Shown piece by piece: positions 1 through 7,830 of a stretch of DNA of 64,000 bases. The stretch's first letter is position 1; each line of letters starts with the position of its first letter. Source of the stretch: Erwinia endophytica (GTDB lineage Bacteria > Pseudomonadota > Gammaproteobacteria > Enterobacterales > Enterobacteriaceae). The stretch lies in assembly GCF_009295515.1 (NCBI RefSeq), contig NZ_RQVV01000012.1:1-64000 (forward strand), in the 5' to 3' direction. A program made the position numbers and the translations under genes. The notes under the pieces were generated by a model. The model ran no database searches. It was not told where the DNA came from and saw only the letters and a list, made by a program, of their open reading frames with translations.

Positions 1-390
1 CCGTCAGCTTAATCAATTATATTTACCACGCAATGCGAGTTCACCGTTCGGTTACTCAAGTGAATGCAAATACCCAAATGGAAGACTAAACGTGTTTGAA
101 TGCCTGTGTAGGTTGTTGTAGTAACATCCTTTAGACCAAACTGTGCTGGCAGTGAACTGGACTGACAACATCCGTAACCAGAAGCCATCAAAGTAGTAAT
201 ATTGCTCAAAAGAAAAGATAGGCGGGAGCTACAAGGTAACACATGCTATTAGCATACCCTTGCATTGAGCCACAAACAATCTCACTGTACATGCCACAAT
301 TTTGCCACACTCACAACGCGCAAAAATGCACATTCGTGTTAAGAAAAGCAAAACAATGCAACAGTAAACAGATGATTTTACTAGAAAAAA
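1..390. other. Left chromosomal flank, no convincing gene
   Basis: No ORF with protein-like composition or a good ribosome site is visible here. The stretch holds a short imperfectly duplicated motif, TGCCACAATTTTGCCACAC at 292-310. It has the same 7-4-7 layout as the integrase-associated repeat of the prophage (543-561). It may be the worn end of another element that once used the same tRNA site. Otherwise I see nothing. Confidence 0.5.
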
Positions 391-436
391 TGGTGCCGAT
401 AATAGGAGTCGAACCTACGACCTTCGCATTACGAAT
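391..436. repeat. attL core, 46-bp direct repeat
   Basis: Identical to 50266-50311 over 46 bases and diverging just after position 436. It is the orphaned 3' fragment of tRNA-Thr (CCA end, T arm, variable loop, most of the anticodon arm). The crossover must lie inside this core. Confidence 0.93.
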
Positions 437-542
437 TCTAAGAATGACATTTTAACACAACCACTTACCGCATTAAGCCTCGCTCACACGTCCCAACATG
501 CGGAAAGTTACGGAAAGGTACCGATCCCAACCTTTCCATAGC

Positions 543-561
543 TGTCCCAAATCTGTCCCAC
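543..561. promoter_or_regulatory. Probable integrase arm-type site (left)
   Basis: TGTCCCAAATCTGTCCCAC occurs identically at 50200-50218, at the other end of the prophage beside attR. Each copy is itself a tandem of TGTCCCA with a 4-base spacer. Two further degenerate copies of the motif lie at about 489 and 524. Repeats placed on both sides of the core are what tyrosine integrase arm-binding sites look like. The role is inferred. Confidence 0.6.
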
Positions 562-740
562 TGAACAGCCCGGCGAACCGGGCTGATTGCTATGCATCTG
601 GCGAGTTTGGTAGCGCCACTGTTCCGTCTGTCCCTTCATGATCACAATCCTGACGAAATCATTTCAAACATATTGATTTGTTGCACGGCCAGGAATATTC
701 TCCTTTTGCCCCCACATACCGAAGAGACTACAAAGTGTCA

Positions 741-1964
741 ATGCTGCATTTTCTCATAAATAAAAACACACTGCTAAATATCATCTATTCTGTACGTTCA
801 GTAGTTGACGGCATCAGATGCCCGAGATTTACCAAAATCATATTCCGACAGTGGTTCTGTGGGGGTAGGGTTGTCCTGATTGCCCTCTACGAAAAGAAAG
901 ATCTTCGTTATGATGTCGTTAATTTCCTAAGAATATGTAAGCAGAAAGGTATTTTTGTTGTGGGTGTAAACACACAACGACTTTCTGATCCAGAGCGCTA
1001 CTCAGACATTATTGATGTGTACATAGAAAGAGATAATTTCGGTCGTGATTTTGGTAGTTATCAGGATGGATTCAGGTACATATTTAATAATGACATACAC
1101 GAAAAGTCAGACAGAATACTGATGGTTAATGACAGCGTTTACTATTCATCAACTAATCTATCTGATTTCATAGATACTATGTTTAGCACTGATAAAGACG
1201 CATCAGGGGCTACCGAGAATTTCGAAATCTCGCACCACATAGGATCGTTCTGTGTATCTATTGCTGGAAAAGTTGCACGCGATCAGCGGTTTGTAGACTT
1301 TTGGGAAAAGTATAAAAAGAACAATGTTCGTCCTCGAATTATAAAAAATGGGGAAATGGGACTGACGAATACCCTTAAGAAAATATCAGGAACTGAAGTT
1401 GTTGCAGAATATAGCTACACAATGCTCGATAAAAAGCTAAAAGATCGTGATTTTCTTGTTGAGTATATAAAAAGCCTTAGATGGGGAACTTTACAGGGGT
1501 TCGGTAAGATTGCTTTTTCATCTAATGATGTATTTTTTTCATCACGCTTAATAAGAGATTTTTTTAAAAAGCATTATGAAGAAATATCAGGAGTAGAAAT
1601 TGAATGGGAAAAGTTCAATTATAACGATATTGATTTTTTTAAATTTGTTAAATCATGCAATTTCGAATCCCTACCATTTGGTACGGAGGTTCTAAATAAT
1701 ATAAAAAGCAAATGCCTTGAGGTTTTTCTGGAGGGTTCACAAATACATCTTAATTGTGTTTCCATGATAATGATTGGACTCCCCATAATTAAGCTAGATC
1801 TTATTTATCGAGGAATGGCTGGCCGAGGCGATTTACTGAGGATAAAAGAACATCTTAATGAAAAGGATTATGAAGTTTTTTCAGAATTATTCTCTTCAAG
1901 AGATTACGGAGAAAAAACACTTCGCGGATTTAAAAAAATAAGTTTCGTGTATGGTTATATATAA
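741..1964 (+). CDS. RgpF-like glycosyltransferase (surface polysaccharide modification cargo)
   Basis: The protein (407 aa from the ATG at 741) shows the rhamnan synthesis F (RgpF) pattern. This includes a beta-strand VVLIALYEK near the start and the run NFGRDFGSYQDGF, which in this family forms part of the nucleotide-sugar site. RgpF proteins transfer sugars onto bacterial surface polysaccharides. A TTG start at 678 is possible but has no ribosome site. The gene is AT-rich compared with its neighbours, lies alone on the plus strand between attL and the tail spike, and ends at a terminator. That is typical of lysogenic conversion cargo; P22 carries gtrABC near the same end. A role in altering the O-antigen is inferred. 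Confidence 0.65.
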   Translation: MLHFLINKNTLLNIIYSVRSVVDGIRCPRFTKIIFRQWFCGGRVVLIALYEKKDLRYDVVNFLRICKQKGIFVVGVNTQRLSDPERYSDIIDVYIERDNFGRDFGSYQDGFRYIFNNDIHEKSDRILMVNDSVYYSSTNLSDFIDTMFSTDKDASGATENFEISHHIGSFCVSIAGKVARDQRFVDFWEKYKKNNVRPRIIKNGEMGLTNTLKKISGTEVVAEYSYTMLDKKLKDRDFLVEYIKSLRWGTLQGFGKIAFSSNDVFFSSRLIRDFFKKHYEEISGVEIEWEKFNYNDIDFFKFVKSCNFESLPFGTEVLNNIKSKCLEVFLEGSQIHLNCVSMIMIGLPIIKLDLIYRGMAGRGDLLRIKEHLNEKDYEVFSELFSSRDYGEKTLRGFKKISFVYGYI

Positions 1965-1983
1965 AAAACGAAGACGGGAAAGC

Positions 1984-2010
1984 GCCCACCGAAAGGTGGG
2001 CTATTATTAT
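1984..2010 (+). terminator. Terminator after RgpF-like gene
   Basis: Perfect 7-bp stem GCCCACC/GGTGGGC with GAAA loop at 1984-2001, followed by TATTATTATT. It separates convergent transcripts of the cargo gene and the tail spike. Confidence 0.75.
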
Positions 2011-3986
2011 TCGCCAGAAAATTCAAATTGACACGCAAATGCTGCAATATTAGATCCGGTCACATTGCGCACATAAAATTTAGCTGATGTCGCCGTGCTC
2101 TCACTTGGCGAATACGACAGAATATAATCAGCACTAACATTTATTGGCATTGCTCGCCCCCACATAGGAGTTTCTGCAAACACACCGGCAGGAATGGTAA
2201 CTGAATACGAACCACTACTTGAAGACACTGCACTTACTGTATTGGATATTCTAAATTTACCTCGTTCAACATACGATGTTGCTGGAGTTGAAAATGATGA
2301 ATCGGTAACTGTCCCTCTGTGAATATTGTCTAAATACGTACTGTAGGTAAAGTATGACAGGTCAGAGAACGCTGTCGTCATATCACGAATGGTATTTTCT
2401 GTTATTGTCCAGTACGATATTTCAGTACTGTTCCCATCGAGAAAACCATCAAAACCACGAGCGTTATTGTTTGAAATCATACCCTCTATCCCGCCTGTGA
2501 TATTAATAGCGTATGAGGTTGATGTACCTGTGTTTTGTAGATTTCCGTAAATTTGATTGCCTGTTATTGTTGCATTATCTCCTGATGATGTTATTGCATT
2601 ACCAGCAACACTAATCCAGTTATTAGCTATAACAAGAGCGTCTACATCAGAACTAATTGCCACGCCAGTACCAAGTATAATATCTATAATATTACCATCT
2701 AATGTTACAAAAAGTCCGGCGGGGAAAATAGCGGCTTGAGTACAGGCAATAATTGTATTATTGCTAATCATCCAGCCCTCGCAATGATTACCTACTGTAT
2801 TATCAGAAGACCACTCAACACCAACAGAAAAACTCATTATTGTATTTCGTGTAATGCTGATATTTACTGAACTGGTAGCGATTATCCCAGTACCAAACTG
2901 ACCGACATAGGCTGGTACATTCATAATATCATTACCTGATATCGTTCCATACCATGCATTTTTAAGTGATATTGCAGTGGAGAAATAGTTAGTAGCGGAA
3001 TTTTCATAACTACCAATAAAACAATTTATAATACCCCAGTGTTCAACAGGCTCACCTGAAAGATCACCCACCGATATTGCAGTTGTTACTCCTGATGCCA
3101 CTGGGATCAACTTCAATCCGCTGATATAACTACCACTAGCCAGAATGGCTACAGAACCAGACTCTCCTAAATGCAATTCTGCTCCATCAGAATCAATCTC
3201 AAATCCTCCTAATTTATATCTGTTCTGAGTTTCACCATTTGTTACTGTCGTATTTATATAAAATATATCTCCGCGTGGTACAAAAAGTTTTGAGTGGGCA
3301 GCCAGGGCTTTACTAAAATACACCCCATCTTCTGTTGTTCCATCACCATATGCACCAAACATGTAGGGTGTTATGTTATTCGCATCAACTCGCTGCCAGT
3401 AAAAGGTTGTGCTGGCGTTTGGAACGCAAATAGTACCTCCGTTATCTGTCCCTGCCCCAGCCACAGAAACAAAAATTCCACCTCCCTTATTGCCGCCTTC
3501 ATAATATGAATCAAGAATGACTTTAACTCCCGCTTCAGTTGGAGTTAATTCGCTAAGCGCATTCCATGAAGAAACTTTCCCAAGAAAATTGTAACCTATA
3601 CTCGATCTTAATGTTGCATCACCTGTAGAAATCCATGCTCCCGTCCCTATTCCTCCACTCGTTTCAGGGGTTGACCCTGCTGGTACAACTTTTGGCAGTT
3701 CACCATCCCATCTGTAATATTCTCCGCTCCCTTCATCATAAAGAACTTCATTGGGAAGTGTCAGCGTCGCGCCATCCTGAAAAGATTTAACAACTATCCA
3801 GCCGAAACTGGCAATTGCCTGTTGTGCAGTATATCTAAGCCCTTCAATGGTGTAGTGAGCATTACCAAATCGGTCGATATATTGCTGTTCTGTTGATGTT
3901 ACAAATTCATCTATCTTACCTGCATTAAATTTAAGATCGCGGGGTGATTCGGATGGTACTGCATTGCTGGTTGGTGTGGTAGCCAT
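2007..3986 (-). CDS. Tail spike with beta-helix body
   Basis: Receptor-binding and probably polysaccharide-cleaving spike, 659 aa. Residues 1-75 (SPRDLKFNAGKIDEF ... YIDRFGNAHYTIEGLRYTAQ) match the virion-anchoring N-terminal module shared by many enterobacterial phage spikes. The middle, about residues 200-520, is rich in short N/G/T repeats such as SNNTIIAC and ISNNNARGF, typical of a right-handed parallel beta-helix. The C-terminus looks like a trimerising beta domain. The ATG at 3986 is preferred over 3998 because GGAA sits 6-9 bases upstream, whereas 3998 lies in a terminator T-run. The enzymatic activity and the receptor cannot be read from sequence. Confidence 0.85.
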   Translation of the reverse strand: MATTPTSNAVPSESPRDLKFNAGKIDEFVTSTEQQYIDRFGNAHYTIEGLRYTAQQAIASFGWIVVKSFQDGATLTLPNEVLYDEGSGEYYRWDGELPKVVPAGSTPETSGGIGTGAWISTGDATLRSSIGYNFLGKVSSWNALSELTPTEAGVKVILDSYYEGGNKGGGIFVSVAGAGTDNGGTICVPNASTTFYWQRVDANNITPYMFGAYGDGTTEDGVYFSKALAAHSKLFVPRGDIFYINTTVTNGETQNRYKLGGFEIDSDGAELHLGESGSVAILASGSYISGLKLIPVASGVTTAISVGDLSGEPVEHWGIINCFIGSYENSATNYFSTAISLKNAWYGTISGNDIMNVPAYVGQFGTGIIATSSVNISITRNTIMSFSVGVEWSSDNTVGNHCEGWMISNNTIIACTQAAIFPAGLFVTLDGNIIDIILGTGVAISSDVDALVIANNWISVAGNAITSSGDNATITGNQIYGNLQNTGTSTSYAINITGGIEGMISNNNARGFDGFLDGNSTEISYWTITENTIRDMTTAFSDLSYFTYSTYLDNIHRGTVTDSSFSTPATSYVERGKFRISNTVSAVSSSSGSYSVTIPAGVFAETPMWGRAMPINVSADYILSYSPSESTATSAKFYVRNVTGSNIAAFACQFEFSGE

Positions 3987-3998
3987 ATATTTTTCCAT

Positions 3999-4023
3999 AA
4001 AAAAGCCAGCGCTAAGGCTGGCT
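3999..4023 (-). terminator. Terminator between tail tip and tail spike genes
   Basis: On the minus strand a perfect 7-bp stem AGCCAGC/GCTGGCT with a 6-base loop is followed by TTTTTT. It lies inside the late operon and would need antitermination or read-through. Confidence 0.8.
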
Positions 4024-4043
4024 CTTGATGTTTGTCAGGTGGT

Positions 4044-6497
4044 TTATGAGTAAATTAAATCGCTGTACTCAGCCAGAGTTAATGAAACCGTTCCGTCTGA
4101 ATTCGGTTTTATACTGCTGACCGTCCATAGCATAGAATCAAGGTCGTCGGATGTTGCAATGATGTATCTTGACGGTAACTGAACATCGCCACCATCCCAT
4201 ATATTCAATTCAATATCAGGAACCTCGGCAACAAAGCCAAAATTTGAATCATCACGTTGATATGCTCTTATTCGTTGTGTTGGGTTTCCTGTATTGTCTG
4301 TAACAACAACATACATATCCCCGTCAAAATTAATCGGCTCACTCGTTGAGAACGTATTATTATCACGACTAACTATATAACCCTGCTGCTGGTTATAATC
4401 GTAAATATCAGGCATCTGAATAACGCTGCCACACTGAATAATTCCATCCTCAAAAACTTTGGCATTCATCTTTATTCGTGAATAAAGAAGTCGTTTTGTT
4501 TCCCGCAATGCCCTTTCTTTCGCCTGATATTCATTGCGGAAACCAACAATATCCATTTTGTTCGGATTTGATGCCTCCTGCTCGACGATCTGACCGTTCA
4601 GCACGCGATAATTTACGTATGTTTTGTCGTTGGTCGTCGGATGAACATAGCTGGTCTGGATTCCGTCATAGCCTCCTGGCAGTGTTGCCTCGTAGCTGAT
4701 TTTGTACTCATCTGTCAGCATGTTTGCCCGGTTAAATACCGCTGCCGGGTAATCCACTTTTTGATCGCGGGTGAACGTCAGTACACCGTCATCCCAATAC
4801 GCGATAACGCTGGCCGCATTGCAGATCGCCTGCACCCGGTCACCCAGAGAATCGTCCTCATTATCAAACGTGTAGTCAAAATAACCCAACTGCTCATCGG
4901 GTAATGACTCAGCAATAGAGTACAACTGATACAAATCGATTGTTGACTCTGCCTGCTCCCCCATAATCAACCATGTGTGAGCCACCGCGTCAGCGAACGA
5001 TCTGGATGCCCGCAGGTTATAGTCAATCGTCTGGGTGTCCGGGTCGTAACTGATAGTGTGCCGAGTGACCAGTAAATTATATTTACGCTCACGACTCCCC
5101 AGCGCGTTCTCCGTAGCCCGGACTTTTACCCTCACCAGTGTGTCAGTAGCGTGAACCACGTTTGTACGAGGATTGATAGCGTGGATTTCTTCCACTTTAA
5201 GTATGCTGGCATCAGATGAGTTATCAGTACGCTGGAATGAAATAGCGTAACGCCCATACCCTCCTGTTGGGGTTATTTTATCTGTGCGGTAAAAAACCTC
5301 GCTGGTTGAATCATGGGGGGTTGTCTGCCGGTACGTGAACACCTGTGTTGTTCCGGCGATCTGATTATTGTCATCGTCGACCTGCCAGAGCGTAACCCGC
5401 CAGTTTGTTTCCGTGTTCCCGCCCAGCGATGACTGGGTATGTATCCATAACTGTGATGACTCTATCGGTGAAAATACGGGCCCGATGACAAGCGCTTCGT
5501 TATCATTGAGTGTGAACGGTGAACTATTGATGGTTGCAGACTCTGGAACAGTCCCATCCCCCAGCAGGCTACCCATGATAAATGTGTAGTATTCTGTCGG
5601 GTCTATGACTGCTCCATCATCACTTTCTTCCGCAGATATTAATGTGCCTGAAAAAGTAGCATCAGTCGTTACATTCCCTGACGCTGTGGCATATGTTACG
5701 TTTATTGTGAATGTAACGGAGTGAGGCAAGGCTAGAGACATGAAATAGTCGAATGTGGAGTCTTTCAGTATTTTCACTGAAATCTGTCCACCAGCATACG
5801 ATCCGCTAACAACGTTATTTGATGTTGCAGTCTCTATTGGATAACTGTCGCTCTCATTCTGGCCGGGGACCTCCTGACCGTCCACATCATCAAATCCATA
5901 TCCCTCATAAATAACGTCTATCGTTTCTCCGGGTTTATAAATCTGATATTCAGCCCCCGACATTGCTCCCAAATTTGATTCTGAATAGCGTATTGATGAG
6001 TAACTGTATTCTCCGATCCCGACACACATAAACTCAGTGACATATTTAAGGTTGTCAACATATTCGAAAACAGATTCCTGTATTAAATCAGGAAAAGACC
6101 GGATCTGTCCGTAAATGTCAGGTTTAGCCTGATATAGCCTGGCGGTATTTGTCTGACCTGTCAGTTTATTATTCGGCGAGTCAATGCTGTTATCGCCGGT
6201 GTTGGAAATGGAGGTTTTCGGCACCAGGAATGCGAAAACCTGTCCGACAACTTTAAAAATGGGGCTGAGAATATCGCCAATAACTCCTTTTGGCTGGTCG
6301 AAAATGACAACGTGATCCGTTTCGTTCATGACGAAATTCAGTTCATCATCATCTGTTAAATCAACGCCATTGACTGATATTCTTATATCACGGTGTAGGT
6401 TCTGCTCTGTCAGCCAGGCATAAAAAAAGGTGCCTGCTGGCACCCTGTGTTTTTCTTTCTGCGTTCCGGCGAAACGCTGGACCTCAATCAGTGGCAT
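4044..6497 (-). CDS. Tail tip / host specificity protein (lambda J-like position)
   Basis: Large distal tail protein, 817 aa from the ATG at 6497, which has CTGGAG about 10 bases upstream. Longer reading to 6599 runs back into the peptidase gene in another frame and is unlikely. The N-terminal part has an ubiquitin-like/attachment module and a hydrophobic helix (about residues 72-95: GDILSPIFKVVGQVFAF), as in tail assembly protein I/J fusions. The rest is beta-rich with repeated tail-hub-like segments. It follows the NlpC/P60 gene with a 14-base overlap, matching the K-I-J order of lambda tails. It should form the tail hub that contacts the receptor. Confidence 0.75.
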   Translation of the reverse strand: MPLIEVQRFAGTQKEKHRVPAGTFFYAWLTEQNLHRDIRISVNGVDLTDDDELNFVMNETDHVVIFDQPKGVIGDILSPIFKVVGQVFAFLVPKTSISNTGDNSIDSPNNKLTGQTNTARLYQAKPDIYGQIRSFPDLIQESVFEYVDNLKYVTEFMCVGIGEYSYSSIRYSESNLGAMSGAEYQIYKPGETIDVIYEGYGFDDVDGQEVPGQNESDSYPIETATSNNVVSGSYAGGQISVKILKDSTFDYFMSLALPHSVTFTINVTYATASGNVTTDATFSGTLISAEESDDGAVIDPTEYYTFIMGSLLGDGTVPESATINSSPFTLNDNEALVIGPVFSPIESSQLWIHTQSSLGGNTETNWRVTLWQVDDDNNQIAGTTQVFTYRQTTPHDSTSEVFYRTDKITPTGGYGRYAISFQRTDNSSDASILKVEEIHAINPRTNVVHATDTLVRVKVRATENALGSRERKYNLLVTRHTISYDPDTQTIDYNLRASRSFADAVAHTWLIMGEQAESTIDLYQLYSIAESLPDEQLGYFDYTFDNEDDSLGDRVQAICNAASVIAYWDDGVLTFTRDQKVDYPAAVFNRANMLTDEYKISYEATLPGGYDGIQTSYVHPTTNDKTYVNYRVLNGQIVEQEASNPNKMDIVGFRNEYQAKERALRETKRLLYSRIKMNAKVFEDGIIQCGSVIQMPDIYDYNQQQGYIVSRDNNTFSTSEPINFDGDMYVVVTDNTGNPTQRIRAYQRDDSNFGFVAEVPDIELNIWDGGDVQLPSRYIIATSDDLDSMLWTVSSIKPNSDGTVSLTLAEYSDLIYS

Positions 6498-6900
6498 ATT
6501 GATAAAACTCCAGTTTTGAAAATGCACGCTCAATAACGAGCAGTGAATCCATTCGCACGCCGCCGCCCTCGCCGCGACTGTGCAGCGCTTTGCGATCAAC
6601 AGTCAGACCAACATGGGCTGGCATTGAGCCTGTATAGCCAACGAATATCCCGTTATTGATGGGTTTTACCACTTGCTCCCAGAACACCACATCACCCTCA
6701 TAGCAGGTCAAAAAATCCCGACCGGCCTCGTAGTCCGCTGTATGGTGGAGTTCAATATCCAGTACGTGCCGGTAGAACAAAACCACCAAACCCCAGCAAT
6801 CCACCTTATCGAATGAACACGCCCGGTCAGACCACGGCACGCCGATCATGCGTTTAATAAAATCAGAGGTCCTGCAATCCAGGGTATTCGACAGGGTCAT
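6484..6900 (-). CDS. NlpC/P60 tail assembly peptidase (lambda K-like)
   Basis: Compact papain-like peptidase, 138 aa. The catalytic cysteine is C35 in DCWGLV, with H96 in AHVGLT as the base and H107 in HSRGEGGGVR nearby. These phage proteins process or cut peptidoglycan during tail assembly or DNA entry. The ATG at 6900 is used; extending to the TTG at 6912 adds four residues without a better ribosome site. It overlaps the upstream DUF1833 gene by 38 bases and the tail tip gene by 14, indicating translational coupling. Confidence 0.85.
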   Translation of the reverse strand: MTLSNTLDCRTSDFIKRMIGVPWSDRACSFDKVDCWGLVVLFYRHVLDIELHHTADYEAGRDFLTCYEGDVVFWEQVVKPINNGIFVGYTGSMPAHVGLTVDRKALHSRGEGGGVRMDSLLVIERAFSKLEFYQYATD

Positions 6901-7333
6901 ATAGCCGGCCAATATTATTGTTGAGGGGGTTAGTGACAGACAGAGTCAGTGAAACATCGGACGCGTTCATATCGACAGTTTTGACGTACAGCGTCCAAGA
7001 TTTTATCGGTGTGGATATGTCTGCCGTATCGAATATTTGCCGCGTGCCAGTTATTGATTCTAAACGCGCCGCACCGGTCCATTTTTTGAGTAACGTTTTA
7101 ACATCGGTCGCCAGGCGGCCAAGTTTTACTGTCGCATCGATAATCGGCGTACCGCTCTGCTGGCTCTCGTCAATCTCAAACCGAGACGGCGTATAAACCT
7201 CACCGCCCAGCGTTTTGGAGAAAAACTGTTTATCTACCAAGCGAACATAGCCGAATGATGAATGATAAAAGGTCAGTGTGTCATAGAGTCCGCGTGTCGG
7301 CCTCTGCTGCCGGTATTCGCGAAATGTTGGCAT
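6863..7333 (-). CDS. DUF1833 family minor tail protein
   Basis: 156 aa. The opening (PTFREYRQQRPTRGLYDTL) and the following FEID block match the DUF1833 family, found between the tape measure and the NlpC peptidase in siphovirus tails of proteobacteria. It likely occupies the place of lambda L, joining the tail tip to the tube. The function is inferred from position. It shares one base with the preceding gene. Confidence 0.7.
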   Translation of the reverse strand: MPTFREYRQQRPTRGLYDTLTFYHSSFGYVRLVDKQFFSKTLGGEVYTPSRFEIDESQQSGTPIIDATVKLGRLATDVKTLLKKWTGAARLESITGTRQIFDTADISTPIKSWTLYVKTVDMNASDVSLTLSVTNPLNNNIGRLYDPVEYPGLQDL

Positions 7334-7830
7334 CAGGGAACCCTCGGTAAAGATTCAGGATCACGGCCATCGTCGTATCCCGTCACAATGATATCCAGCC
7401 AGCTCGCCCAAGGCGGCGGCAGTTCAACAATAATGTCGTCATAATCATCATCAGGGTTATAGAGATGATTTGCGATGACCGTACCAGTCCACGTGACGAT
7501 CCCCCCGCTGATATTCGTCTGTACCGGCATTTGTGTGAAATGCAGTTCCTGCACCTGCAACCCTGCACCACCCAGGTTGACCGGCATACGAAACCAGTTA
7601 ACCCCTTTGTTGAGATAGTTCTCGCTGCGCAGCCACTGTAGAAACGCACGTTCCTGTGCCAGCGTGAATATCCATGTCAGCGACCAGGTAACCTTTAAAT
7701 CATCCGTCATACTCTGGAAAATAGCCGGACCAACAGCCGGTTGATCTGTCTGAAATCCAGTATCCAGCGTCATGCTTTTACTGGTTTTTTGAGCGAGAGG
7801 GAGCCAGTCAGGGTAATCAATGATCGCCAT
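7333..7830 (-). CDS. Minor tail protein (lambda M-like position)
   Basis: 165 aa, beta-rich with many aromatic residues (WSLTWIFTLAQERAFLQWL; NYLNKGVNWFRMPV). No named domain is recognised with certainty. It stands directly after the tape measure gene, sharing one base with it, where lambda has gpM. Its probable role is in the distal tail or tip. Confidence 0.6.
   Translation of the reverse strand: MAIIDYPDWLPLAQKTSKSMTLDTGFQTDQPAVGPAIFQSMTDDLKVTWSLTWIFTLAQERAFLQWLRSENYLNKGVNWFRMPVNLGGAGLQVQELHFTQMPVQTNISGGIVTWTGTVIANHLYNPDDDYDDIIVELPPPWASWLDIIVTGYDDGRDPESLPRVP

Noticed and set aside
243..455. 70-aa ORF crossing attL
   Set aside because: It reads through the tRNA fragment on the opposite strand and has no ribosome site.
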